Source of the DNA: Bacillota bacterium
GTDB lineage: Bacteria; Bacillota; Bacilli; Paenibacillales; NBRC-103111
Assembly (NCBI GenBank): GCA_023393235.1
Contig: JAEWMH010000066.1
Location: forward strand, 1-11,935
Direction of reading: 5' to 3'
DNA length: 11,935 nt
Below, in pieces: positions 5,244-11,935 of the stretch (the stretch's first letter is position 1; every line of letters starts with the position of its first letter). The notes under the pieces are model-generated. The model was not told the origin of the DNA and made no database searches. It was given only the letters and a program-made list of their open reading frames with translations. Position numbers and translations under genes: made by a program.

Positions 5244-6167
5244 ATGAACGAACCCATTGTTACGCTGCAGAATGTCACCAAAAGAATCGGCGGCAAAACG
5301 ATCATCGATAAATTAAGCTTTCAGGTTCCCCAGGGGGAGGTTTTTGGCTTCCTGGGACCTAACGGAGCGGGCAAAACCACCACCATCCGGATGATGGTGG
5401 GGCTGATGTCCTTGTCCGAGGGGGATATTCTCATCGGCGGGCACAGCATCCGTACTGATTTTGAGAAGGCGATCAAGCAGGTAGGGGCCATCGTGGAAAA
5501 TCCGGAAATGTATAAGTTCCTGTCCGGATGGAACAACCTGGTTCACTATGCCCGAATGGTGCCCGGCATTACCCATCACCGGATTGCAGAGGTGGTCAAG
5601 CTGATGGGGCTGGAGAACCGGATCCATGACAAGGTGAAAACCTATTCTCTGGGTATGCGCCAACGGCTGGGCGTAGCCCAAGCGGTGCTCCACAAGCCAC
5701 GGCTGCTGATTCTCGATGAACCCACCAACGGTCTCGATCCGGCCGGCATCCGCGAGCTGCGGGATTATCTGCGCCAGCTCTCCCGGGAAGAGGGAGTATC
5801 GGTTATTGTATCCAGCCACCTCCTCTCGGAGATGGAGCTGATGTGCGACCGGGTGGCCATTATCCAGAACGGGCGTCTGGTGGATGTCCGCACCACCAGG
5901 GAGCTGGTTCAGGCGGGAGGGCGCAGCACCGTGGTCTTCGAGGTTTCGGATTCCAAGCTGGCGCATCAGGTGCTGGCCCAGAATGACGGGGCCTACCCGG
6001 CGGAGCTCCAGCAGGAGGGTATTGTCCTGCAGCTGGACAGGGAGGAAATCGCAGATGTTACCGCTCTTCTGGTCCATGCCGGAGTGAAGATTTTTGGAAT
6101 CCACCCGGTCACCACTTCATTGGAGGACAAATTCCTGGAAATGACGGGAAGTGATCAAATTGCTTAG
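5244..6167 (+). CDS. ABC transporter ATP-binding protein (CcmA/BcrA-like)
   Basis: This 307-aa protein is the cytoplasmic ATPase of an ABC exporter. The nucleotide-binding domain spans about 6-225: Walker A GPNGAGKTT (38-46), signature SLGMRQ (135-140) in place of canonical LSGGQ, Walker B LLILDEP (154-160) and switch H192 (SSH). The Q-loop position reads E85-N-P, a form common in the bacitracin/lantibiotic-resistance subfamily. The tail (about 226-307) is a DUF4162-like accessory region. AGGAGGT (5233-5239) ends 4 nt before the ATG. Its stop overlaps the start of the permease gene, so the two are translationally coupled and probably form a 2+2 complex. The divergent kinase and regulator suggest control by a sensed envelope-active compound. 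The substrate is not deducible. Confidence 0.93.
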   Translation: MNEPIVTLQNVTKRIGGKTIIDKLSFQVPQGEVFGFLGPNGAGKTTTIRMMVGLMSLSEGDILIGGHSIRTDFEKAIKQVGAIVENPEMYKFLSGWNNLVHYARMVPGITHHRIAEVVKLMGLENRIHDKVKTYSLGMRQRLGVAQAVLHKPRLLILDEPTNGLDPAGIRELRDYLRQLSREEGVSVIVSSHLLSEMELMCDRVAIIQNGRLVDVRTTRELVQAGGRSTVVFEVSDSKLAHQVLAQNDGAYPAELQQEGIVLQLDREEIADVTALLVHAGVKIFGIHPVTTSLEDKFLEMTGSDQIA

Positions 6168-7101
6168 CCTGCTTCAAAATGAAAATATGAAGATTTACCG
6201 CCGTCTACGGACATGGATTCTGATCGGCATTCTCGTGGCCATCTCCTGCTCCTTTTCCATTATCAGCAGAATGACGGATGCGGGAACCAATGAGGGTTGG
6301 GAGGTCAGGGCCCAGGCCCGGCTGGAATCCAACCAGGCTTATCTGGAGGAGAGCAACCGACTTCCGGTGCTGGCGCAGGAGGAGATCCGGCGCTCCATTG
6401 TGCTGGACCAGTACCGTCTGGATCATGATATTCCCCCTTCTGAAAATACCCTATGGGGTATGGTGCTTTCCATGTCCATCCTGATTCAGCTGGTTACGAT
6501 TTTTACAGTGGTCATTGCAGCGGATATTGTAGCGGGCGAATTCGCCACAGGCACCATCAAGCTGCTGCTGATCCGTCCGGCGGGCCGGGCCAAAATTCTC
6601 TTGTCCAAATACATATCGGTGAGTATGTTCTCTCTGCTTTTGCTGGTGGTGCTGTTTGTCTCCTCCTTCCTGGTCAACGGTGTGCTGTACCAGTTCTCGG
6701 ATATCGGCTCTCCTTACCTCCATGTGGCCAAGGATATGACCGTGCAGGAAAGCAGTATGGTGCTGCACGTGATGAGCACGTACGGGCTGAAATGCATCGA
6801 GCTGATCATGATCGTCACCCTGGCCTTTATGATTTCCACCGTATTCCGCAGCAGTTCACTGGCGATCAGCATGTCGCTATTATTTTTATTCCTGGGGCAG
6901 GCTATTACCAACTTCGTGAGCTACTGGAGCTGGGGACGGTTCTGGCTGTTCGCCAATACGGACCTTACCCAGTATATCGAGGGCAAGCCGCTGATGGAGG
7001 GGATGAACATGACCTTTTCCATTATTGTGCTGGTAGCTTACTTCCTGCTGTTTAACTTCCTCTCTTGGTCCATCTTCCAAAAAAGAGATGTTGCCGCCTG
7101 A
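6151..7101 (+). CDS. ABC-2 type transporter permease
   Basis: This is the 316-aa membrane subunit paired with the ATPase just upstream. I place six transmembrane segments at about 21-39, 101-127, 155-177, 214-232, 236-256 and 288-306, with an extracytoplasmic loop at about 40-100. The motif around residues 126-146 (IVAGEFATGTIKLLLIRP) after the second segment is typical of ABC-2 permeases and is thought to contact the ATPase. The start is GTG at 6151, overlapping the ATPase gene by 17 bp; the only upstream purine stretch is CTGGAA (6135-6140), so coupling to upstream translation is likely. A later ATG (6187) would trim 12 residues and has no ribosome binding site. The gene is followed by a strong terminator, closing the two-gene unit. 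Confidence 0.9.
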   Translation: MIKLLSLLQNENMKIYRRLRTWILIGILVAISCSFSIISRMTDAGTNEGWEVRAQARLESNQAYLEESNRLPVLAQEEIRRSIVLDQYRLDHDIPPSENTLWGMVLSMSILIQLVTIFTVVIAADIVAGEFATGTIKLLLIRPAGRAKILLSKYISVSMFSLLLLVVLFVSSFLVNGVLYQFSDIGSPYLHVAKDMTVQESSMVLHVMSTYGLKCIELIMIVTLAFMISTVFRSSSLAISMSLLFLFLGQAITNFVSYWSWGRFWLFANTDLTQYIEGKPLMEGMNMTFSIIVLVAYFLLFNFLSWSIFQKRDVAA

Positions 7102-7137
7102 GGCGACACGCTCCGCCCGCGAAACCATGCTCCAGAT

Positions 7138-7169
7138 AACCGCCTTCCGTTTGCCGGAGGCGGTTTTTT
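7138..7169 (+). terminator. Intrinsic terminator of the ABC operon
   Basis: CCGCCTTC (7140-7147) pairs with GGAGGCGG (7156-7163), with one wobble, around an 8-nt loop, and six T residues follow (7164-7169). It lies 36 bp after the permease stop. A smaller stem, GTTGCC/GGCGAC (7090-7107), overlaps the stop codon itself. Confidence 0.85.
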
Positions 7170-7274
7170 ATGGTTTGCTCCTACGGCCTGCGGGGAATAC
7201 TAAACATCTGGCCTCAATGGGGAAACTCTGTGTGGGAACCGCTTGCCGAACGGAATCGATAGGGAGGGGATAAA

Positions 7275-8702
7275 TTGTTCTGGGTCATCTTTCTGCTGTG
7301 CCTGTATCTTCTCCAGACGTTGCTTCTGCTGGTTCTGGAACACCGCCATCCCGCCAAGGCCTTGGCCTGGATGGTCATCCTTCTGGTGCTGCCCGTAGCG
7401 GGGCTTGGCCTCTATTATTTCCTTGCCCGGCAATACCGGCATAAGCGGCGGATCAAACAGCTGCCTAAGGGAGCCTGGGAAGGGCTGCACCGGGAGATGG
7501 ACCGGCTGTCCGATCTGTACCGGCCGGGTTCGGAGGAATCGCGGGAGATCGGGAGGGCGCCGCGGCTCCTGGGGCTGCTGGGGAATCTGCCGGGGGCACC
7601 TATTACCCGGGGCAATACGGTGGAATTTTACCATGAGGGCAAGGAGTTTTTTCCTGCGCTCCTGGAAGCTATGGACGGGGCAGAGGACCATATTCATATG
7701 GAATATTACATGATCCGGGATGACGGGATCGGCCGGGCGTTCCGGGATATGATGATCAAAAAAGCCCGGGAAGGCGTGGAGGTCCGCCTGTTATACGACG
7801 GCATCGGCAGTGTGGGCCTGCCTGAAGAATATGTGGAGCGGCTGGAGGAAGCGGGTGTGGAAACAGGATGTTTCCTGCCGCCATTGGTGGCCTTCCTGGA
7901 CAAACGGCTGAACTACCGCAACCACCGCAAAATTACGGTGATCGACGGCAAAACCGGCTTTCTCGGAGGTTTCAATATTGGCGACGAATATCTGGGGAAG
8001 GATCCGAAGCTGGGCTTTTGGCGGGATACCCATATGCGGGTGGACGGGGATGCGGTGTACCGTCTGCAATACACCTTTCTGCGGGATTGGTTCTTGGTGA
8101 AGGGTCAGCTGCCTCAGGGGGCACGGTTTCTGCCCGAGCAGGAAAAGAAGGGCCGGGAGCTTGTGCAGATTCTCAACAGCGGCCCTGACAGCAAGTGGGA
8201 TGCCATGCTGGAGCTGTATTTTTCCGCAATAGCGGCGGGGGAGCGGAGAGTATGGATGGCCACCCCGTATTTTATTCCCGAGGGAGGCATTCTGCTGGCC
8301 TTGAAGACAGCTGCCCTAAGCGGAGCGGATGTGCGGATCATCCTGCCTGCCGTCCCTGATTCACGGGTAGTGTATTGGGCCTCTCTGTCCTATTTGGAGG
8401 AGCTCCTGCAGGTGGGGGTGAAGGTTTTTTTGTACCAGGGCGGCTTCATCCATGCCAAGGTATTGATCGTAGATGATAAGCTGGCTACCGTGGGTACAGC
8501 GAATATGGATATGCGCAGCTTCTTCAGCAATTTCGAGCAAAATGCAGTGCTATTCGACCGCCATCTGGTGGCCAGGCTGGCAGGCCAATTCCAATTGGAT
8601 CTGCGCCGGTGCCGGGAGCTGGAGGCTGCTGAATTTAAGGGGATTCCCCGCTGGAAAAAAGTCCGGGAAGGCCTCGCCAGAATCCTGGCTCCGCTGTTCT
8701 GA
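7275..8702 (+). CDS. cls: Cardiolipin synthase (phospholipase D superfamily)
   Basis: The 475-aa enzyme condenses two phosphatidylglycerols into cardiolipin plus glycerol at the membrane. Two N-terminal transmembrane segments (about 3-20 and 29-50) anchor it. Two HKD catalytic motifs are intact: H217-x-K219-x4-D224, followed by GFLGGFNIGD, and H393-x-K395-x4-D400, followed by GTANMDMRS. The length matches the bacterial Cls family. The start is TTG at 7275, with AGGGAGGGG (7261-7269) 5 nt upstream; no in-frame ATG would keep the membrane segments. It follows the ABC terminator by 105 bp, so it has its own transcript; I found no convincing promoter. It converges on the NHEJ polymerase gene with only 7 bp between the stops. 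Bacilli often carry several cls paralogues, so the exact name is uncertain. Confidence 0.93.
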   Translation: MFWVIFLLCLYLLQTLLLLVLEHRHPAKALAWMVILLVLPVAGLGLYYFLARQYRHKRRIKQLPKGAWEGLHREMDRLSDLYRPGSEESREIGRAPRLLGLLGNLPGAPITRGNTVEFYHEGKEFFPALLEAMDGAEDHIHMEYYMIRDDGIGRAFRDMMIKKAREGVEVRLLYDGIGSVGLPEEYVERLEEAGVETGCFLPPLVAFLDKRLNYRNHRKITVIDGKTGFLGGFNIGDEYLGKDPKLGFWRDTHMRVDGDAVYRLQYTFLRDWFLVKGQLPQGARFLPEQEKKGRELVQILNSGPDSKWDAMLELYFSAIAAGERRVWMATPYFIPEGGILLALKTAALSGADVRIILPAVPDSRVVYWASLSYLEELLQVGVKVFLYQGGFIHAKVLIVDDKLATVGTANMDMRSFFSNFEQNAVLFDRHLVARLAGQFQLDLRRCRELEAAEFKGIPRWKKVREGLARILAPLF

Positions 8703-8709
8703 CGGTTTA

Positions 8710-9633
8710 CTACAGCTTCTTCAGGAACCGCAGCACCTGGTCTAGGGATTGAGGCGCAAGCTTCTGGATCAGGTCGCCCATCCGGGCCAGCCGAGGGCCG
8801 ATGGTTAACAGGTTGAACTCCTTCGGGCTGCAATTGGCTTCTACCTCACTCCATAGGAGCGGGGTGGAAAGGGTGGCGTGGGCCTTGGCCCGCGGGGTAT
8901 AGGGAGCAGATAAGGTTTTGCCGTACCAATGCTGCAGATAATCCACATAAATCCGGTCGCCGCGGTTTTTCTTCAGCCGTTCGATGGTGAACAGGTTGGG
9001 GTGGCTCTCCACCAGATACTTCCCCAGAAAATATCCCGCTTCCCGCAACTGGGTGAAGGTATACCGTCCTGGAGGGATAGGGATATAGAGCTGGACCCCT
9101 GTGGCTCCGGAGGTTTTAGGGACAGATTGGATGCCCATCCGCTCCAGGGCCTGGCCCGCCAGATAAGCAGCCTCCATAATCCGCGGTTCCTCCTCTAAGC
9201 TGGGGTCAATGTCGATAAGCCACTCCGCAGGAAGCTCCGATCCGATTTCGTGCAGGGACGGGTGAAACTCCAGACAGGCCAGATTGCCCAGCCAGACCAG
9301 CGTGGGGATGGAGTCCAGCACCACATACCGGATACCCGACAGCTCCGCTGTGGGGACGAAGGACGGCAGGGGCTCAGGGGCATTTTTCTGGTAAAAAAAA
9401 TCCGGATCCCCGGCCCCGTGCGGATAGCGGATGGTGGTTAAATAGCGGTTCCTCGTATACCTGAGGAGGTATGGAGCCAGCTCAATCAGCTTCTGCAGAT
9501 AGATCAGCTTGGTGACCCCCATCGCCGGGTACAGTGGTTTGTCCGGATTGGTGATGGTCAGCTCATGGTCTTCGATGGTCACCGTGCCGGTTACGGTTTT
9601 GTGCGGCTTTGGCCGTGTGGTGGATGGCGGCAT
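8710..9633 (-). CDS. ligD: Stand-alone LigD-type polymerase/primase (NHEJ)
   Basis: This 307-aa protein corresponds to the primase-polymerase (POL) domain of bacterial LigD, which adds nucleotides, often ribonucleotides, at broken ends. Catalytic acidic residues are visible as D141-x-D143 (LIDIDPS) and D231 (IYVDYLQHW). KTSGATGVQLYIP (173-185) is the sugar/nucleotide-binding motif, and GKTLSAPYTPRA (238-249) is a conserved loop; the position usually His in GLHL-type motifs is Gln here. ATG 9633 is chosen because AGGAGGAA (9641-9648) lies 7 nt upstream, and the extra 22 codons of the longer frame are not family-like. It is the last gene of the ku-ligase-polymerase series, 96 bp after the ligase gene. 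In B. subtilis this domain is fused to the ligase. No end-processing nuclease domain is present. Confidence 0.9.
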   Translation of the reverse strand: MPPSTTRPKPHKTVTGTVTIEDHELTITNPDKPLYPAMGVTKLIYLQKLIELAPYLLRYTRNRYLTTIRYPHGAGDPDFFYQKNAPEPLPSFVPTAELSGIRYVVLDSIPTLVWLGNLACLEFHPSLHEIGSELPAEWLIDIDPSLEEEPRIMEAAYLAGQALERMGIQSVPKTSGATGVQLYIPIPPGRYTFTQLREAGYFLGKYLVESHPNLFTIERLKKNRGDRIYVDYLQHWYGKTLSAPYTPRAKAHATLSTPLLWSEVEANCSPKEFNLLTIGPRLARMGDLIQKLAPQSLDQVLRFLKKL

Positions 9634-9729
9634 AGGGGCATTCCTCCTGCTTGGGCGTGTGTGCAAACCTCGATTAAGGACATGAAGGACGAAAAGCATG
9701 GAAAGAAGCCCTCAAGCGGGTCGGTTAAG

Positions 9730-10674
9730 TCAAGGAATGGGCAGGGTCACCAGCTTGGAATGGCGGAGAAGACCTGCATCAGTGACCTCCAGCCCCGTCA
9801 CCCGGCAGCGGAACGGCTGAAGCAGCCAGGCCAGGCTGATCCGCTTCAGGTCAGGGGGCAGGACCGGGAACGGGCCGGGCAGACCGGAGGGAGGCGGAAC
9901 CCGGACCGGCAGGGCGGAGAGCCGGCGTTTCTGCTGTTCATCCAGCCCCAGGGATACCCTTCCAAAGTAGCTTCCTTCGAAGGCCATAATCAGGCTGGCC
10001 AGCCGTCCTTCATTGTACGTAAAGCCGACAATATCCACATCCTCCTGGACGGAGGTTTTTTTCTTCAGCCAGTCCCGGTGCTTCTTCCCTTCCTTGTAGA
10101 CGCTGTCCAGCCGTTTGGAGATAATCCCCTCCCAGCCCTGGGCCTCCACCCAGCTCCACAATCCGGCCCCATCCGTAAACAAGTCCGTCACAAATAACCG
10201 CTCCTGTTTCACGGGAAGAAGCCGCAGCAGCTCTTCGTGCCGCTCCCTGTAAGGACGTCCCCGCCAGTCTTGGCCCCGCGAATAGAGCACATCAAACACG
10301 GCATAACGAACCGGCTCCGCGGCTCCCGCCTTGGCGATGGCCGCGGGGTTTCGCAGCCGCTCCCGCTCCAGCACCCTGCGGAAAACCGGCCGCTGCCGCC
10401 CCTGGTCGAAGACGAAGGCCTCCCCGTCCAGCAGGCAGGGCTCCTCCAGGGTAGAAAGCAGGGCAGCCAGCTCCGGGTAGGCACTGTTTTTTGGCAATAG
10501 CCGACGGGAGAACAGCTCGGCGCTGCCCGGCCGGATGCGGGCCAGGAGGCGTACTCCATCCCACTTAAGCTGGTAGCCCCAGTCCTCTCCCGTGGGGATA
10601 ATGTCCTCGGATACGGGAATCATGGGCTCTCCCGGAAGAAGAATGGGACTGGCCGTTCCGGCTGTGCCGTCCAT
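9730..10674 (-). CDS. ligD: ATP-dependent DNA ligase, LigD-type (NHEJ)
   Basis: The 314-aa ligase seals double-strand breaks held by Ku. Nucleotidyltransferase motifs are in order: I, KWDGVR with AMP-accepting K37; III, LLDGEAFVFD with E85; IIIa, YAVFDVLY (124-131); IV, EGIISKR (182-188); V, WLKKK (202-206). A C-terminal OB fold (about 212-314) completes the minimal core. It has neither the polymerase nor the phosphoesterase domain of full LigD, matching a minimal LIG module. Its ATG directly abuts the TAG of ku (TAGATG), and its Shine-Dalgarno AAGGAGA (10683-10689) lies inside the last ku codons, so translation is coupled. The polymerase gene lies downstream on the same strand. Some residues near the N-terminus (about 1-17) are poorly conserved and possibly disordered. 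Confidence 0.92.
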   Translation of the reverse strand: MDGTAGTASPILLPGEPMIPVSEDIIPTGEDWGYQLKWDGVRLLARIRPGSAELFSRRLLPKNSAYPELAALLSTLEEPCLLDGEAFVFDQGRQRPVFRRVLERERLRNPAAIAKAGAAEPVRYAVFDVLYSRGQDWRGRPYRERHEELLRLLPVKQERLFVTDLFTDGAGLWSWVEAQGWEGIISKRLDSVYKEGKKHRDWLKKKTSVQEDVDIVGFTYNEGRLASLIMAFEGSYFGRVSLGLDEQQKRRLSALPVRVPPPSGLPGPFPVLPPDLKRISLAWLLQPFRCRVTGLEVTDAGLLRHSKLVTLPIP

Positions 10675-11649
10675 CTAGAGGGTCTCCTTGGACGGGCCGT
10701 CCTTGGAGGATTTGCGGGGCCGTCCGCGTTTGGGCTTGGCGTCCTCCGTTCCCGTCATCCCCCCTGCTTCAGCCGGGGAGGCTGGCAAACCTGCGGCATT
10801 GGCTGCGGCGGGGGCACTTCTTCTGGCAGCCGATGCAGTTCCGGCGGTTTTGGCCGCTGCGGCTCCTCCGGGTTTGGCACCGCTCCGCGCCGCTTCCAGG
10901 CTGGCCTCGAGCGCGGACATCAGGTCGATGACATTGGTCCGCTGCTGCTCCGGCGCCACTTGGATTTCCTCGCCAGCCACCTTGCGGGAGATGGCTTCAT
11001 AGACCGCGCTGCGGTATTCATCGGTATATTTCTCCGGTTCAAATGGGGTAGAGAGCTGATCGATGAGCATTTTGGCCATGGTCAGCTCCTTGTCGTTGAC
11101 GTTGGCCTGCTCGGGAAGATTGGGCACCTGGCTGATGGGCCGGATTTCATCTGGATAGAAAATGGTTTCCAGCGCCAAACAGCGGTCCACCACACGGATG
11201 GCGGCCAGGCTGCTTTTGGAGCGGATGGACACCTTGGCGATGCCGATTTTGCCCGTCTCCGTCAGGGAACGGAGCAGGAGATTGTAGGCGTTGGAGCCGG
11301 TATCCGCGGGGGCCAGGTAGTAGGTCTTCTGGAAATAAACCGGGTCGATTTCCCCCAGCTGGACAAAGTCCAGGATCTTGATTTCCTTGCTTTTCTCCCC
11401 GCTCAGCTGCTCCAGCTCCTCCTTATCGAAGATGACGAAGCGGCCCGGCTCATGCTCGTAGCCCTTCACGATCTCCTCCCAGGGCACCTCTGTTTCGCAG
11501 GTTTGGCATTTGCGCACATACGAAAGCGGGGTGGAGCAGGGCTTGTGGATCATGCGCATGGAAATATCCTTGTCCTCAGTAGCCGAGAACATTTTCACGG
11601 GAACATGGACCAGGCCGAAGCTGATGGCCCCCTTCCAGACGGTATGCAT
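10675..11649 (-). CDS. ku: Ku DNA end-binding protein (NHEJ)
   Basis: Ku homodimers form a ring on DNA ends and recruit the ligase and polymerase. The core (about 1-256) begins with the typical HTVWKGAISFGLVHVPVK segment and contains the conserved FVIFDKEEL, FQKTYYLAP and ELTMAKMLI stretches. The C-terminal extension is unusual in composition: an Ala/Gly/Pro-rich linker (about 257-303) ending in PKRGRPRK (306-313), an AT-hook-like DNA-binding motif. The start at 11649 has TCCCTCCT (AGGAGGGA on the minus strand, 11655-11662) 5 nt upstream; a longer frame to 11850 adds low-complexity non-Ku sequence. It is the first gene of the ku-ligase-polymerase operon, with a candidate sigma-G promoter upstream. 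The length of 324 aa is longer than minimal bacterial Ku because of the tail. Confidence 0.94.
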   Translation of the reverse strand: MHTVWKGAISFGLVHVPVKMFSATEDKDISMRMIHKPCSTPLSYVRKCQTCETEVPWEEIVKGYEHEPGRFVIFDKEELEQLSGEKSKEIKILDFVQLGEIDPVYFQKTYYLAPADTGSNAYNLLLRSLTETGKIGIAKVSIRSKSSLAAIRVVDRCLALETIFYPDEIRPISQVPNLPEQANVNDKELTMAKMLIDQLSTPFEPEKYTDEYRSAVYEAISRKVAGEEIQVAPEQQRTNVIDLMSALEASLEAARSGAKPGGAAAAKTAGTASAARRSAPAAANAAGLPASPAEAGGMTGTEDAKPKRGRPRKSSKDGPSKETL

Positions 11650-11702
11650 GGGAATCCCTCCTGTGTTGTGCGTAGTTGCGGGATGCAAAGTAAGTGTGCC
11701 CA

Positions 11703-11732
11703 TAGTCTTTGCTTTAAGGCGGCTGCCCATGC
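11703..11732 (-). promoter_or_regulatory. Candidate sigma-G (forespore) promoter of ku
   Basis: On the minus strand, GCATG (11728-11732) fits the sigma-G -35 pattern GHATR, and AAGACTA (11703-11709) matches the -10 CATHMTA at 5 of 7 positions, with 18 bp between them. Transcription would start about 45 nt before the ku ATG. The B. subtilis ku/ligD genes are known to be expressed in the forespore under sigma-G, which gives this match prior support. No good sigma-A promoter was seen nearby. Confidence 0.4.
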
Positions 11733-11735
11733 GCC

Positions 11736-11772
11736 GGGCGGGGGAGGAGAGGGGAGGGGAGAAGAGGAGAAG
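11736..11772 (+). other. Polypurine tract with G-quadruplex motif upstream of ku
   Basis: Four G-runs (11736-11738, 11740-11744, 11751-11754, 11756-11759) separated by 1, 6 and 1 nt satisfy the G3+N1-7 quadruplex pattern on the plus strand. Bases 11740-11772 are an unbroken purine run. The tract sits just upstream of the candidate ku -35. From 11773 to the window end I see no gene, only G-rich sequence and a 12-bp palindrome AGTAAAATTACT (11806-11817). Confidence 0.5.
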
Positions 11773-11935
11773 CTGGGGAGTAAGCATTGGGAAAAGTTGT
11801 TGTAAAGTAAAATTACTGGTTGGGAGGGAGGTTGGCGGTTTGCGTGACAAGGGGCCAGACTGGGGGAGGAGGTTGTTTATAGGTAAAGGAAAGAAAGAAG
11901 TTTAGGAGGAAGCGCTGGTCTGTAGGGGATAGGTT

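Noticed and set aside
5313..6104. 263-codon minus-strand frame opposite the ABC ATPase
   Set aside because: Antisense shadow of a gene with intact Walker motifs.
9634..9729. Possible small gene or terminator between ligase and polymerase genes
   Set aside because: No start with a ribosome binding site other than that of the polymerase, and no stable hairpin with a T-run.
10960..11805. 281-codon plus-strand frame opposite ku
   Set aside because: It is the antisense of ku, whose frame is clearly conserved; the long frame follows from GC-rich codon bias.
11650..11850. 67-codon N-terminal extension of ku
   Set aside because: Low-complexity, not Ku-like; a strong ribosome binding site precedes the ATG at 11649.

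Overview
The window looks like a chromosomal segment of an endospore-forming Bacillota, most likely Paenibacillus or a close relative. The reasons are strong AGGAGG-type ribosome binding sites, a moderately high GC content, a bacillar Ku/LigD end-joining cluster whose candidate promoter resembles sigma-G sites, a DUF1540 small protein, and GC-rich palindromic intergenic repeats. The genus call is an inference from style and gene content; no 16S or marker gene is present. I found no phage, integrase, transposase, tRNA, rRNA or CRISPR array.

Layout. 1-553 has no convincing gene; it holds a repeat module (100-281) and an isolated Fur-type operator (450-464). 554-752 carries a minus-strand DUF1540 gene with its own terminator; it is only 51 codons long and easy to miss. 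A plus-strand terminator and a vegetative-type promoter (851-934) precede an unrecognised 166-aa protein (973-1473), a large hairpin (1479-1528) and a Methyltransf_32-type SAM-dependent methyltransferase (1579-2766). Convergent with these is a minus-strand two-component system: histidine kinase (3539-4759) followed by a NarL/LuxR-type response regulator (2787-3482). A 484-bp divergent intergenic region (4760-5243) with several palindromes separates the kinase from a plus-strand ABC exporter, with ATPase (5244-6167) and permease (6151-7101) overlapping and ended by a clear terminator at 7138-7169. A TTG-initiated cardiolipin synthase follows (7275-8702).

The right third is a minus-strand NHEJ operon read from right to left: ku (10675-11649), a stand-alone LigD-type ATP-dependent ligase (9730-10674), and a stand-alone LigD-type primase/polymerase (8710-9633). 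Ku binds double-strand ends, the polymerase fills or extends them and the ligase seals them. In Bacillus subtilis the ligase and polymerase are fused in one protein (YkoU) next to Ku (YkoV); here the two activities are separate genes. 11650-11935 upstream of ku has no gene; it has a candidate sigma-G promoter and a G-quadruplex-type G-run tract.

Functional links. The kinase/regulator pair and the divergent ABC exporter resemble a TCS-ABC detoxification or envelope-stress module, and cardiolipin synthase next door also acts on the membrane; shared regulation is not shown. Most of the window is ordinary core or accessory content. The best leads are the palindromic elements, the split NHEJ operon with an AT-hook Ku and candidate forespore promoter, and the unexplained Fur-box/terminator region at the left. 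I see no clearly new multi-gene system.
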